Below the pieces are notes generated by a model, which searched no databases, was not told the DNA's origin, and saw only the letters and a list, made by a program, of their open reading frames with translations. Positions 1-7,979 of a DNA stretch of 64,000 nucleotides are shown piece by piece. Positions within the stretch are counted from its first letter, which is position 1; each line of letters starts with the position of its first letter. The stretch is from Paenibacillus antri (GTDB taxonomy: Bacteria; Bacillota; Bacilli; Paenibacillales; YIM-B00363): NCBI RefSeq assembly GCF_005765165.1, contig NZ_VCIW01000007.1, forward strand, positions 1 to 64,000. The letters run 5' to 3'. Made by a program: the position numbers and the translations under genes.

Positions 1-2880
1 CCGGCGGACAGTATTCACGACTACAATACGGGCGTCCCGGTGCCGGGCAACACGGGCGGTCTGGCGAAACTCGGCCACACGTTCGCGGGCTGGAATACGG
101 CGGCGGACGGCAGCGGAACGAACTATACCGCGCCGGCATCGTTCACGATGGGCGCGGCGGATGTGACGCTATATGCGAAGTGGACGGTCAACGGTTACAC
201 GGTAACCTATGAAGTCAACGGTGCCACGTCCGGCAGCGCGCCTTCCGTCAGCAACCATGACTATAACACTGACGTTACGGTGCCGGGCAACTCGGGCGGT
301 CTGGTTAAGACAGGCTACACGTTCGCGGGCTGGAATACGGCGGCGGACGGCGGCGGAACGGCTTATACGACCGGCGATGCGTTTATGATCGGCGCGGCGG
401 ATGTGACGCTGTATGCGCAATGGACGATCAATAGCTACACGGTGACGTACGACGGCAACGGCGCCGAGTCCGGCAGCGTACCGGCGGTTAGCAGTCATAT
501 GTACGACACAGCTGTGACTGTGCCGGGCAACCCTGGCGGATTAACGAAGACAGGCCACACGTTCGCGGGTTGGAATACGGCGGTCGACGGAAGCGGAACG
601 AACTATGCCGAAGCGGGTTCGTTTACGATCGGTACCGCCGATGTAACGCTGTACGCGAGATGGTCCGCGAACCGATACGAGATCAGCTTCGAAAGTAACG
701 GCGGCTCGCCGGTAGACGACGTGACGGTGCATTACGGCAGCGCCGCGGTCAAGCCGACGGACCCGACGAAGACAGGGTATGCGTTCGCCGGGTGGTACAC
801 GGATCGCGACGCATTGTCGCAAGCGTTCGATTTCGCAGCCCCCTTCGGAGCGGCCGACGCCACGTTATATGCGAAGTGGATTTCGGCGAACGCGTTGTTA
901 TCCGACTTGTCCGTGGATCAAGGCACGCTCCGTCCGGCATTTTCGCCGTCGGAACCGATGTATGCCGTCGATGCGGCGAAGTCGGCGAAGAGCCTGAAGC
1001 TGTTCTTGAGCAAAGGCGATTCCAAGCAAACGATCACGGTCACGGGAGCGACATACGCTTCGGTAACGGACGACGTGTATGCTTACAACGTCTCCAGTTT
1101 GATCGTCGGGCCGAATCCGATTACGATCATGGTCACCGCGGAAAATCAGGAGCGGCATACGTATCAAGTCACGGTGAACGTCTCGGCCGATGAAGCGATG
1201 GGGCAGCCGGTCGCGCTGGACCCGTCGGTTCGTACGCTCGCGTTCCCGGGCGGGCTTAAAGTCAACCTGCCGGAAGGACTTCCGATGTCCCCGGGGGCGA
1301 CGCTGACGGTGCGGGATTCGAACGCCGCGCCGTCCGGAGAAGTGAAACTCGCCAAAGCCGGTCAGGTGATCGATTTTCAATTCGAAGGGGTGACGGTCGA
1401 TCGGCCTGTCGAAATAACGCTCGGGTACGGCGATAAATCACATTCGAGCAAACTCGCGATTTTCTACTACAACGCAGCGACGGGAAAGTGGGAATACCAG
1501 CCTTCTCGAGTTACGGATCACGGCATCGTGGCGTCGGTCGGCCATTTCTCCACGTACGGCGTGCTTGCGGATACGACAGCGCCGGATCGAGTCACGGTCG
1601 CGGCCGGCGAAAAAACAACGAGCTCCATTACGCTTCATCTCGCCGCGGGCGACGATTCGGGCGTGGCGAAATATTCGATTTATCGCGACGGAAAGCTCGT
1701 TGCGGAGACGGCGGAAAGCAGCTATGTCGATACCGGGCTTTCCGCTTCGAGGACGTACACCTATACCGCCAAGGCGGTCGATCGGTTAGGCAATATTTCG
1801 AACGACAGCGAAAGCGTATCGGTCACGACGAATAGCGACGGGATCGGCGGCGGAAGCGGCGCTGTCGGCGGCTCTAACGGAACGATTGCAACCACTGGAA
1901 AAGTAACCTCGACCGACGGTACGCTTACGCTCCCCGCCGGACGATCGGGCGAAGTCAGCCTGGGCGACGAGGTGAAGATCGTCATACCGGCCGGCGCTTC
2001 CCGCGAAGAGCTAAAGCTGACGATCGAACGCGTGTCCGACATCCGGCAGCTGATCGAAAGGAGCGACCGGCTGCTCAGTCCGGTGTTCGAAATATCGAAA
2101 AACTTCGCGAGCAGCCTCAGCAAAGATGTTACATTGACATTCGCCTTCGATCCGACAATGGTAAAGGACGGTCAAAAGCCCTCTGTATTTTCCTATGACG
2201 AATTGAATCTGGAGTGGGTGGACATCGGCGGCGAGGTAACCGGAAATACGATCGCGGCGAGCGTGAAAAACTTTACGAAATTTGCGGTATTCGTCGTCGA
2301 CCCGAAGACGGACCCCTCTCCGGACGAGAAGCCGACGATCCGCTTCGGCGACATCGCCGGTCATTGGGCGGAACCGAACATTCGGGCGGCGGTGGCTGCC
2401 GGTATCGTCAACGGGTATGCCGACGGCACGTTCAAGCCGGATGCCGAAGTCACCCGCGCCGAATTTGCGGTCTTGCTGATGAACGCGTTAGAGCCGAAGG
2501 GTACGGGCGCGGAGTTGACGTTCGCGGATACGGCGGAGATCGGGGCATGGGCCGCGACGGCCGTTTCGCAGGCTGCGGAAGCGGGGATCGCGACCGGTTA
2601 CAGCGACGGGCGGTTCCGACCGGCAGCGAACATTACGCGAGCGGAGCTGGCGGTTATGATCGCAAGAGCGTACGGCGCGGACATCGAAACCGAATCTTCG
2701 GTTACTACCGGGTTTGCCGATGACGAGTATATTCCCGAATGGGCCAAGGGAGCTGTTTCCGCGGTTCGGCAGTCGGGCATCGTCCAAGGAAGAAGCGGTG
2801 ATCGGTTTGCGCCGGATGCTACGGCAACAAGGGCCGAAGCCGTAACGATGATCATGAACTTGCTGCGGAAGATGAATTAA
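1..2880 (+). CDS. S-layer-anchored repeat protein, 5' end missing
   Basis: The reading frame is open from base 1, so the gene begins upstream of the window. The visible part starts with at least three InlB B-type (Listeria-Bacteroides) repeats of 80 residues, each holding a GHTFAGWNTA-like core and ending in TLYAKW. The cores recur every 240 bp (near 76, 316 and 556), and a more divergent fourth repeat ends near base 880. A cadherin-like beta-sandwich follows (bases 890-1180), then a domain ending near 1560, a fibronectin type III domain (1570-1830), a Gly/Ser linker and another beta domain. Three SLH domains close the protein (about 2335-2875) with typical FADTAEIGAWA and GYSDGRFRP motifs. 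SLH triplets bind secondary cell wall polymer, so this is a surface-displayed protein, possibly adhesive. Its ligand cannot be read from sequence. Confidence 0.92.
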   Translation, partial: PADSIHDYNTGVPVPGNTGGLAKLGHTFAGWNTAADGSGTNYTAPASFTMGAADVTLYAKWTVNGYTVTYEVNGATSGSAPSVSNHDYNTDVTVPGNSGGLVKTGYTFAGWNTAADGGGTAYTTGDAFMIGAADVTLYAQWTINSYTVTYDGNGAESGSVPAVSSHMYDTAVTVPGNPGGLTKTGHTFAGWNTAVDGSGTNYAEAGSFTIGTADVTLYARWSANRYEISFESNGGSPVDDVTVHYGSAAVKPTDPTKTGYAFAGWYTDRDALSQAFDFAAPFGAADATLYAKWISANALLSDLSVDQGTLRPAFSPSEPMYAVDAAKSAKSLKLFLSKGDSKQTITVTGATYASVTDDVYAYNVSSLIVGPNPITIMVTAENQERHTYQVTVNVSADEAMGQPVALDPSVRTLAFPGGLKVNLPEGLPMSPGATLTVRDSNAAPSGEVKLAKAGQVIDFQFEGVTVDRPVEITLGYGDKSHSSKLAIFYYNAATGKWEYQPSRVTDHGIVASVGHFSTYGVLADTTAPDRVTVAAGEKTTSSITLHLAAGDDSGVAKYSIYRDGKLVAETAESSYVDTGLSASRTYTYTAKAVDRLGNISNDSESVSVTTNSDGIGGGSGAVGGSNGTIATTGKVTSTDGTLTLPAGRSGEVSLGDEVKIVIPAGASREELKLTIERVSDIRQLIERSDRLLSPVFEISKNFASSLSKDVTLTFAFDPTMVKDGQKPSVFSYDELNLEWVDIGGEVTGNTIAASVKNFTKFAVFVVDPKTDPSPDEKPTIRFGDIAGHWAEPNIRAAVAAGIVNGYADGTFKPDAEVTRAEFAVLLMNALEPKGTGAELTFADTAEIGAWAATAVSQAAEAGIATGYSDGRFRPAANITRAELAVMIARAYGADIETESSVTTGFADDEYIPEWAKGAVSAVRQSGIVQGRSGDRFAPDATATRAEAVTMIMNLLRKMN

Positions 2881-2888
2881 TGACTGGA

Positions 2889-2926
2889 AGCGTTACTCCC
2901 CCCGGCAGGGAGTAACGCTTTCTTTT
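2889..2926 (+). terminator. Rho-independent terminator of the SLH protein gene
   Basis: A perfect 12-bp stem (AGCGTTACTCCC at 2889-2900 and its complement at 2908-2919) with a 7-nt loop is followed by a T-rich tail. It lies 9 bases after the stop codon. Confidence 0.93.
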
Positions 2927-3120
2927 ATATGTCGCCGATCCACGAAGCGCGACGCATTTTTTTGGAACCGGTTCGGCCTGCCGGACGTAAAAAAACTTTG
3001 GTCCCGACGTGCCTGTCCGCGATGGATTAGGTATACTAATGGTTGGGCAAGTTAACGTTAATTACATATAGAATTTGTTGACTGCTGACACTTGCAGGGA
3101 TGAAGAGAGGAGCAATCGAG

Positions 3121-3894
3121 TTGGAGTCACTTTGGCTGGAGTACGCATGGGCATTACTGATTCTTATCGGGTTGGAGGGCTTGCTGTCCGCTGACAATGC
3201 GCTCGTGTTGGCGGTCATCGCGAAGCATCTGCCGGACGATCAGAAGAAGAAGGCGATCAATTACGGCATCATTATGGCCTTCGTTTTCCGCTTCGCCGCG
3301 CTGTTCGCGATTTCCTTCATCGCGAACGTCTGGCAGGTACAGGCGATCGGCGCTGCGTATCTGCTGTACCTTGGGTTAAAACACATCATTCAAGCGAAGT
3401 TCGGGAAGAAACCCGAGGCCCATCAGAAAGAACTAAAGGAAGAATCCTCGGGGAAAGGGTTTTGGCCTACGGTCGGCAAGATCGCGCTGGCCGATCTCGC
3501 CTTCGCGATCGATTCCATTCTCGCCGCGGTTGCGATTGCCCTCGGTCTTCCGGACTCGCCGCTGGGCGATTTCGGCGGCATGGACGGAGGTCAGTTTATC
3601 GTCGTCGTGCTTGGCGGCATCGCCGGGTTGGTCTTAATCAAGTATGCGGCCACTTGGTTCGTAAAGCTGCTTGCACAACGTCCGGCGCTGGAGACGACGG
3701 CTTACGCGATCGTGGCTTGGGTCGGGGTGAAGCTGGCCGTCATTACGCTCGCCCACGAGGATATCGGGGTGTTGGATCACCATTTTCCGCATAGCACGGG
3801 TTGGACAACAGTCTTCTATATCGTCTTAGTCGCGATCGCCCTGCTCGGTTGGTTCGCGCCCAGCAACAAGCAGGCTAAGGCGACCCAATCGTAA
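3121..3894 (+). CDS. TerC/YkoY-family integral membrane protein
   Basis: The protein of 257 residues has about seven hydrophobic segments and the two family signatures, an early acidic motif GLEGLLSADNALV and a second LADLAFAIDSILAAVA. TerC proteins are membrane proteins linked to metal export, notably manganese, and to metalation of exported enzymes. The start is a TTG at 3121. It has an excellent AAGAGAGGAG at 3103-3112 with an 8-nt spacer, and it gives the usual family N-terminus (MESLWLEYAWALLILIGLEG). An in-frame ATG at 3100 has no ribosome site. In Bacillus, relatives are often preceded by a manganese riboswitch; none was recognised here. The gene appears monocistronic, although the prenyl-synthase-like gene starts only 29 nt after its terminator. 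The exact substrate is unknown. Confidence 0.88.
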   Translation: MESLWLEYAWALLILIGLEGLLSADNALVLAVIAKHLPDDQKKKAINYGIIMAFVFRFAALFAISFIANVWQVQAIGAAYLLYLGLKHIIQAKFGKKPEAHQKELKEESSGKGFWPTVGKIALADLAFAIDSILAAVAIALGLPDSPLGDFGGMDGGQFIVVVLGGIAGLVLIKYAATWFVKLLAQRPALETTAYAIVAWVGVKLAVITLAHEDIGVLDHHFPHSTGWTTVFYIVLVAIALLGWFAPSNKQAKATQS

Positions 3895-3914
3895 CGTAAC
3901 CATGAGTTGTAAGG

Positions 3915-3950
3915 AAAGAGCTAAGTCGGCGAAAACCGCTTAGCTCTTTT
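3915..3950 (+). terminator. Rho-independent terminator after the TerC gene
   Basis: The stem AAAGAGCTAAGTCGG pairs with CCGCTTAGCTCTTT (one bulge) around the loop CGAAAA and ends in a short T run. The short tail may allow read-through into the gene at 3979, which has no clear promoter of its own. Confidence 0.8.
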
Positions 3951-3978
3951 CCGTATTGGCAAGGGGGGGGATCCGATC

Positions 3979-4926
3979 ATGAACGAAATCGAACGGTATC
4001 GCGAGGAGCTCGCGCGGATCTTCGCCGAAGCGGAGAAGGACATCGCCGCTTTCCCGGACGGACCGCGGGACCGAGCGCTGCGGCTTCTGGAGCGGAGCGA
4101 CCCGCTGCGGAATGGCGGACGCGCGAACGCGATCAGCTACCTGCTGCCGTATTGGGCGCGGGAGCGGACGAACGGTCCGCTGGAGCTGTGCCGCGATCTG
4201 GCGATCGGGAATATCCATGCGATGCTCCGGTTTTTCCTATTGGACGACGCGATGGACGGCGCCGCGGCGAACCCGGAGTCATTGCGGGAGTCGCTGGCGC
4301 TCGTTCCGCTATTGGAAGAGCGGTTTCTGGAGCGGTACCGGAGACACTTCCCCGGCGATTCGATGTTGTGGAGCCGGTACCGCGTCTACCTTGAGGAATG
4401 GGCGTCGGCCGTCTATGCGGAAGGACGGGATGGTCCGATGGATCCGCGAGACGGCGGCGCGTTGGCGCGGAAGGCGGCTCCCGCGAAGATCGGCGTCAGC
4501 GGCATGCTGATTCGCGCGGGACAAGCGGAGCGCCTCCCCGCGGCGGAGGAGGCCGTCGAGCTGGCGTTAGCGGTGCTTCAGCTGTCCGACGATCGAGCGG
4601 ATTGGCGGGAGGACTTGCCCGTCGCGAACGGCAGCGGCAACGCCTTCCTGACGCTCGTTCGAGAGCGTCTTCCCTCTTGGCCGGTCGACGAGTCCGAAGT
4701 CCGGAGAGCGATGTACAACCACGGCGTCTTGGATCGCCTCGCGGACATCGCAGGCGGCTACGTCGAACGGCTGGAACGGAATTCCGACGCGCCGGACCGG
4801 CTCGTTCGATTCGCTCAGGACATCGTCCGAAGCATGCGGGGAGAGGCCGAAGCAGCGGCGGCATCGAAACGGCGGCTGGCGCTTGAGGGCGGATTCGCGT
4901 ACTTCTTGTCGAAAATGAAAGAATGA
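3979..4926 (+). CDS. class I isoprenoid-synthase-like protein, possibly ComQ-like
   Basis: This is a 315-residue, mainly helical soluble protein. It carries a textbook DDxxD motif (LDDAMD, residues 88-93) and a second acidic motif QLSDDRADWRED (201-212). These are placed like the two metal-binding motifs of class I trans-prenyl synthases and of ComQ, the enzyme that prenylates the ComX pheromone on tryptophan. The length fits ComQ (about 300 residues) as well as short-chain prenyl synthases. The start has a very strong AAGGGGGGG site. The next gene on the same strand is a small peptide with a C-terminal tryptophan, 69 nt downstream, and a membrane histidine kinase converges on that peptide gene. 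This comQ-comX-comP-like order is the reason for the suggestion. A free terpenoid product is the main alternative. Only the fold is well supported. Confidence 0.62.
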   Translation: MNEIERYREELARIFAEAEKDIAAFPDGPRDRALRLLERSDPLRNGGRANAISYLLPYWARERTNGPLELCRDLAIGNIHAMLRFFLLDDAMDGAAANPESLRESLALVPLLEERFLERYRRHFPGDSMLWSRYRVYLEEWASAVYAEGRDGPMDPRDGGALARKAAPAKIGVSGMLIRAGQAERLPAAEEAVELALAVLQLSDDRADWREDLPVANGSGNAFLTLVRERLPSWPVDESEVRRAMYNHGVLDRLADIAGGYVERLERNSDAPDRLVRFAQDIVRSMRGEAEAAAASKRRLALEGGFAYFLSKMKE

Positions 4927-4927
4927 T

Positions 4928-4956
4928 AGGACAATATTACCAATTCAGTGTATGAT
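4928..4956 (+). promoter_or_regulatory. possible promoter for the small peptide gene
   Basis: A TATGAT hexamer at 4951-4956 (overlapping GATAAT at 4954) lies 17 nt after AGGACA (4928-4933). The -35 match is weak, so the peptide may also be co-transcribed with the upstream enzyme gene. Confidence 0.35.
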
Positions 4957-4995
4957 AATAGGGCTAATCCATTTTCCGAAAGGGGAAACAGCCTT

Positions 4996-5241
4996 ATGTC
5001 TATGGACTCATTGAAAGTGAAAATTATCCAGAAAGCATGGGAAGATCCGCAGTTCAAGGCGCAGCTGTTGGCCGATCCGAAGAGCGCGCTGGAAGCTTCG
5101 TTCGGCCTCAAGCTCCCGGAGGGCATCGAGCTTAAAGCGGTAGAGGAGACGCCGACGCAATTTTATTTGGTCCTGCCGCCCAACCCGGCCGATCTGAAGA
5201 GCGTCGACGGGTCGGACGAAGTGCAGTATGTGTGGAGCTAG
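4996..5241 (+). CDS. NHLP-type (nitrile hydratase-like leader) precursor peptide
   Basis: The product has 81 residues. Residues 1-60 match the nitrile hydratase alpha-subunit-like leader that defines NHLP peptides: SLKVKIIQKAWEDPQFKAQL, then a DPKSALE region, PEGIELKAVEETPTQFYLVL and PPNP. These leaders mark precursors of ribosomally made, modified peptides. After the leader only about 17 residues remain, acidic and ending in EVQYVWS, and no Gly-Gly type cleavage site is visible. The penultimate Trp recalls ComX, which carries its prenylated Trp near the C-terminus. ATG 4996 is chosen because AAAGGGG lies 10 nt before it; the open frame extends 16 codons upstream without a ribosome site. The stop codon overlaps that of the convergent kinase gene. 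Whether the peptide is modified, exported or sensed is inference. Confidence 0.78.
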   Translation: MSMDSLKVKIIQKAWEDPQFKAQLLADPKSALEASFGLKLPEGIELKAVEETPTQFYLVLPPNPADLKSVDGSDEVQYVWS

Positions 5242-7127
5242 TCCAGCCTGATCAGAGGGAACCGAACGATCGCTTCGGTTCCCTTGCCTTTCTCGCTGCG
5301 AAATTCGAGGGTGCCCTTCATCACTTCGATGATCCGGAACGTGACCATCAGACCGAGACCGGTCCCCTTGGTCTTCGTAGAAAAATACGGCTCGCCGAGC
5401 TTGGCGATCTGTTCCGCATCCATGCCTAACCCGTTATCCGCGATCCGAATGACGATCTCGGCGCCTTCCGCGTAAGCGTGCACCTCGATGTTCCCCTGCT
5501 CTTGGAACGACTCGATGCTGTTCTTTATCATATTGATGATCGCTTGCTTGAACTTCGACACGTTGCCCAGCATGAGCAGGCGATCGGAGGCTTGGACGCG
5601 AAGCGTTCCCCCGTGCAGCATGACCATCGGCCCCATAATCGTCTCGATATTGCACAATTCTTGCTTGACGTCCATCGGCGCGACCGAGTCCTGCTCGGGC
5701 CTCGCGAACGTCAGAAAATCCGAAATGATGACGGACGCCCGATCCAATTCGCTGATCGCCATCGTGTAATGGCCTTTGGTATCGTCGTCGGCCCTGCGTA
5801 ACAGCAGCTGCAAGAAGCCCCTCGTCACCTGCAGCGGATTGCGGATTTCATGCGCGATCGACGCGGCCAGGTCGCTGATGACCCGCATTCGCTCCGTCTT
5901 CTGCAGATGGTGGCTGTGCAGCTCCAGCTCCCTCGAGTAGGCGAGCAGCGTGGAATAATCGGCGGCTATTCTGCGAACGAGCACCAAGACGAGGCTAAGG
6001 ATCAGAAACACAAGGCCGAATTTCCACAAGTAAAACACATGCGGCCGATGAAGGACGGAAAGCAAGACCAGATCGGCGATGCCGGATATCGCGAGTCCGA
6101 GGATGCCGCTCGAGAGTATGAGAGAATCCCGGTTTCCCCGGAACGCATTTCGGAAAGCGAGCCCGATCGTGACGAGCAGCTGAAGGACGATGAGCGGAGC
6201 CAGGATATAGAACGTAAAGAGCTTATAGAAAAAGTAAAACGATTCGCCGACCCAAAGATGCGCGATCAAAACCAGGAAGCAGAAAAGGTAATAGCCGATA
6301 AGCCATCGAACGGGCTTCTTAAAGAAGGCCGCCGAGTGTTCATAGAGATGAATCGAGAAATAAAACAGCGACGGGAACAACACCAGCATGGCCGCATCGA
6401 ATACGAACAGCAGCAGTCGTCCGAGCTCCGGATAATAATAGAAGGGCAAGGACGAATAAGAAGCGATCAGCATGCCCGTGGAGAGGACGAACAGGCTGAG
6501 CGCCGCCGCTTGTTTCCGATGCTTCCAGAGCGAAAGTCCGGTAATCGCGAGCATGACGATGCCGAGGAACGAGATCGCGGCGCCGAGCAACAGATTCGGC
6601 ATCTCCGCGCGTACATTGTCCGACGACAAGGCGTCGAAGGCGCCGACGCGAACGGGACTGCCGATTCCGGCGCGTTCCTTCGATTCGATGCGGATCAGAA
6701 TCTCGCTCGCCGCGGAATTCGCCGTAAGCGGAACGAGCGCAATGTTTCGTTCGAAATCGTAGCCGCGCGAAGCGCGAAAGATCGCTTCCCCGTTCTCGTA
6801 AACGGTGTAGTCAAGTCCGTATAGTCGCTGAATATACAGCCCCGGGCTTCTCCATTCGGAAGACGCCGGCACGGTCAGCCGGATCCATGCTCCGACGGCG
6901 CCGTCCGGAATCGTAGTCAGGGGACGGCTCACGGTCGCGGAATGCCAGGGACCGTCCGAGACCGCGGGTTCGCCGCTCGCCTCCGATGCGTCGATCCAAC
7001 GGACGTCCCATTCCGTAACGGTCCTCTCGGGAACGATCGGCTGCGCCGCCTTCGGCATGCCGAACCAAACGACGAGTACGACGCCGCACAGTAGGAGTAA
7101 TACGACAGGAAGTCGGAACGTTTGCAT
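5238..7127 (-). CDS. membrane sensor histidine kinase with extracellular domain and 7TM-type region
   Basis: The product has 629 residues. A signal anchor (about 7-23) is followed by an extracellular beta-rich, ligand-binding-like domain (30-170), about seven membrane segments (178-386, resembling the 7TMR-DISM layout), a HisKA domain with H-box SIAHEIRNPL (phosphorylatable His426) and a HATPase_c domain. The ATPase domain has an N-box (INMIKNSIES), DNGLGMD and GTGLGL. It should sense an external or membrane-soluble signal and phosphorylate a response regulator, but none is encoded nearby. An AGAGGTG site precedes the ATG. The gene is convergent with the NHLP peptide gene and their stop codons overlap, with no terminator between them. 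A ComP-like role as receptor of that peptide is possible, but the kinase core is of the ordinary HisKA type, whereas ComP uses another kinase subclass. Confidence 0.88.
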   Translation of the reverse strand: MQTFRLPVVLLLLCGVVLVVWFGMPKAAQPIVPERTVTEWDVRWIDASEASGEPAVSDGPWHSATVSRPLTTIPDGAVGAWIRLTVPASSEWRSPGLYIQRLYGLDYTVYENGEAIFRASRGYDFERNIALVPLTANSAASEILIRIESKERAGIGSPVRVGAFDALSSDNVRAEMPNLLLGAAISFLGIVMLAITGLSLWKHRKQAAALSLFVLSTGMLIASYSSLPFYYYPELGRLLLFVFDAAMLVLFPSLFYFSIHLYEHSAAFFKKPVRWLIGYYLFCFLVLIAHLWVGESFYFFYKLFTFYILAPLIVLQLLVTIGLAFRNAFRGNRDSLILSSGILGLAISGIADLVLLSVLHRPHVFYLWKFGLVFLILSLVLVLVRRIAADYSTLLAYSRELELHSHHLQKTERMRVISDLAASIAHEIRNPLQVTRGFLQLLLRRADDDTKGHYTMAISELDRASVIISDFLTFARPEQDSVAPMDVKQELCNIETIMGPMVMLHGGTLRVQASDRLLMLGNVSKFKQAIINMIKNSIESFQEQGNIEVHAYAEGAEIVIRIADNGLGMDAEQIAKLGEPYFSTKTKGTGLGLMVTFRIIEVMKGTLEFRSEKGKGTEAIVRFPLIRLD

Positions 7128-7151
7128 GTTGCACCTCTAGAAGATATACGA

Positions 7152-7179
7152 ACTATAAGACTACCTACCTTTTCGACAA
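7152..7179 (-). promoter_or_regulatory. promoter of the histidine kinase gene
   Basis: On the minus strand TTGTCG (7179-7174) and TATAGT (7157-7152) are separated by 16 nt, 25 nt ahead of the kinase start. Confidence 0.55.
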
Positions 7180-7299
7180 GATTCGCGCTAATCCTGTTTC
7201 TTTCGACGAAAGATTGAGAAACTTTTCCATTCCCCGTATCGTCGACCATGGTTTCGGTTGCTTGCGGCGTCTCGCTTCTGATACACTCTCGATAATATA

Positions 7300-7319
7300 T
7301 TATTGATTCATCACTAACA
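7300..7319 (+). promoter_or_regulatory. degenerate TetR operator upstream of tetR
   Basis: TTGATTCATCACTAAC just before the ribosome site of the TetR gene resembles the half sites of the two palindromes at 7889-7960. It suggests autoregulation by the TetR protein. Confidence 0.55.
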
Positions 7320-7337
7320 TGGAAGGAGCTTAACGTT

Positions 7338-7859
7338 ATGGCGAAGAACGACACGGCTTCGATAAACCGAAGGGCGGACATTATTTCGGCCGCGATCGAG
7401 GTATTCGCGGAGTTGGGGTATTACCGCACGACGACGATGCAGGTGGCCAAGCGGGCGGGGATTTCGCAGCCGTATATTTTCCGGTTTTTCGCGACCAAGG
7501 AGGAGCTGCTGCTCGCCGCTTTGGAAGCGTCTTGGCGGCGAATCGCCGACGCCTTCCGCCAAGTCGTCGCGACCGCGTCGCCCGATCGATTGGAGCGGGA
7601 GCTGATCGCCGCTTACGAAGAGATCATGACGGCGCGCCGTTCGGAGACGCTGCTCCAGATGCAGGCGCAGACGATGCGGGACGAGCCGATCCGTACGGCG
7701 ATGCAGTCGGGCTACCGAGACGTTCGGGGAATCGTGCTGGAAGCGTTCCGAGTTCGCGGGCTGCCGGATCCCGAGGAGCGCGCGAAGCTGTTTCTGGCGC
7801 GCGGGATGCTGTGCAACGTATCGATGGCGTTAGACTTGCCGGAGCTGATGGAGGGGTGA
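7338..7859 (+). CDS. TetR/AcrR-family transcriptional regulator
   Basis: The protein has 173 residues, slightly short for the family. The N-terminal TetR helix-turn-helix is clear (residues 10-60: SAAIEVFAELGYYRTTTMQV, then AKRAGISQPYIFRFFATKEE). The C-terminal helical ligand-binding domain shows no recognisable ligand class. GGAAGGAG lies 9 nt before the ATG. A strong palindrome and a near-palindrome lie between this gene and the SDR gene at 7980, and a degenerate copy lies upstream of tetR itself. The protein therefore probably represses both itself and the SDR gene and is released by an unknown small molecule. Confidence 0.9.
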   Translation: MAKNDTASINRRADIISAAIEVFAELGYYRTTTMQVAKRAGISQPYIFRFFATKEELLLAALEASWRRIADAFRQVVATASPDRLERELIAAYEEIMTARRSETLLQMQAQTMRDEPIRTAMQSGYRDVRGIVLEAFRVRGLPDPEERAKLFLARGMLCNVSMALDLPELMEG

Positions 7860-7888
7860 GAAACGAGGCCTCTCTTTTTTTTTGAAAA

Positions 7889-7960
7889 TTAGTAATTGAT
7901 CAATCACTAACAATAATGTATATTGTTTTTAGTAAGTTAGTGATTGATCAATCACTAACT
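7889..7960 (+). promoter_or_regulatory. promoter with two TetR operators
   Basis: Operator 1 (7889-7910) has half sites TTAGTAATTGA and TCAATCACTAA, one mismatch from perfect symmetry. Operator 2 (7935-7960) is a perfect 26-bp palindrome with half site AGTTAGTGATTGA. A promoter sits across them: TTGATC (7896-7901, inside operator 1), a 17-nt spacer and TATATT (7919-7924). Operator 2 covers the expected start of transcription. This is a classic double-operator repression layout. Confidence 0.85.
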
Positions 7961-7979
7961 AATAACGGAGGTCGATACT

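Noticed and set aside
2927-3099. Possible yybP-ykoY manganese riboswitch before the TerC gene.
   Set aside because: The conserved riboswitch elements expected in front of this family could not be found; only a TATACT at 3032 was seen, without a good -35.
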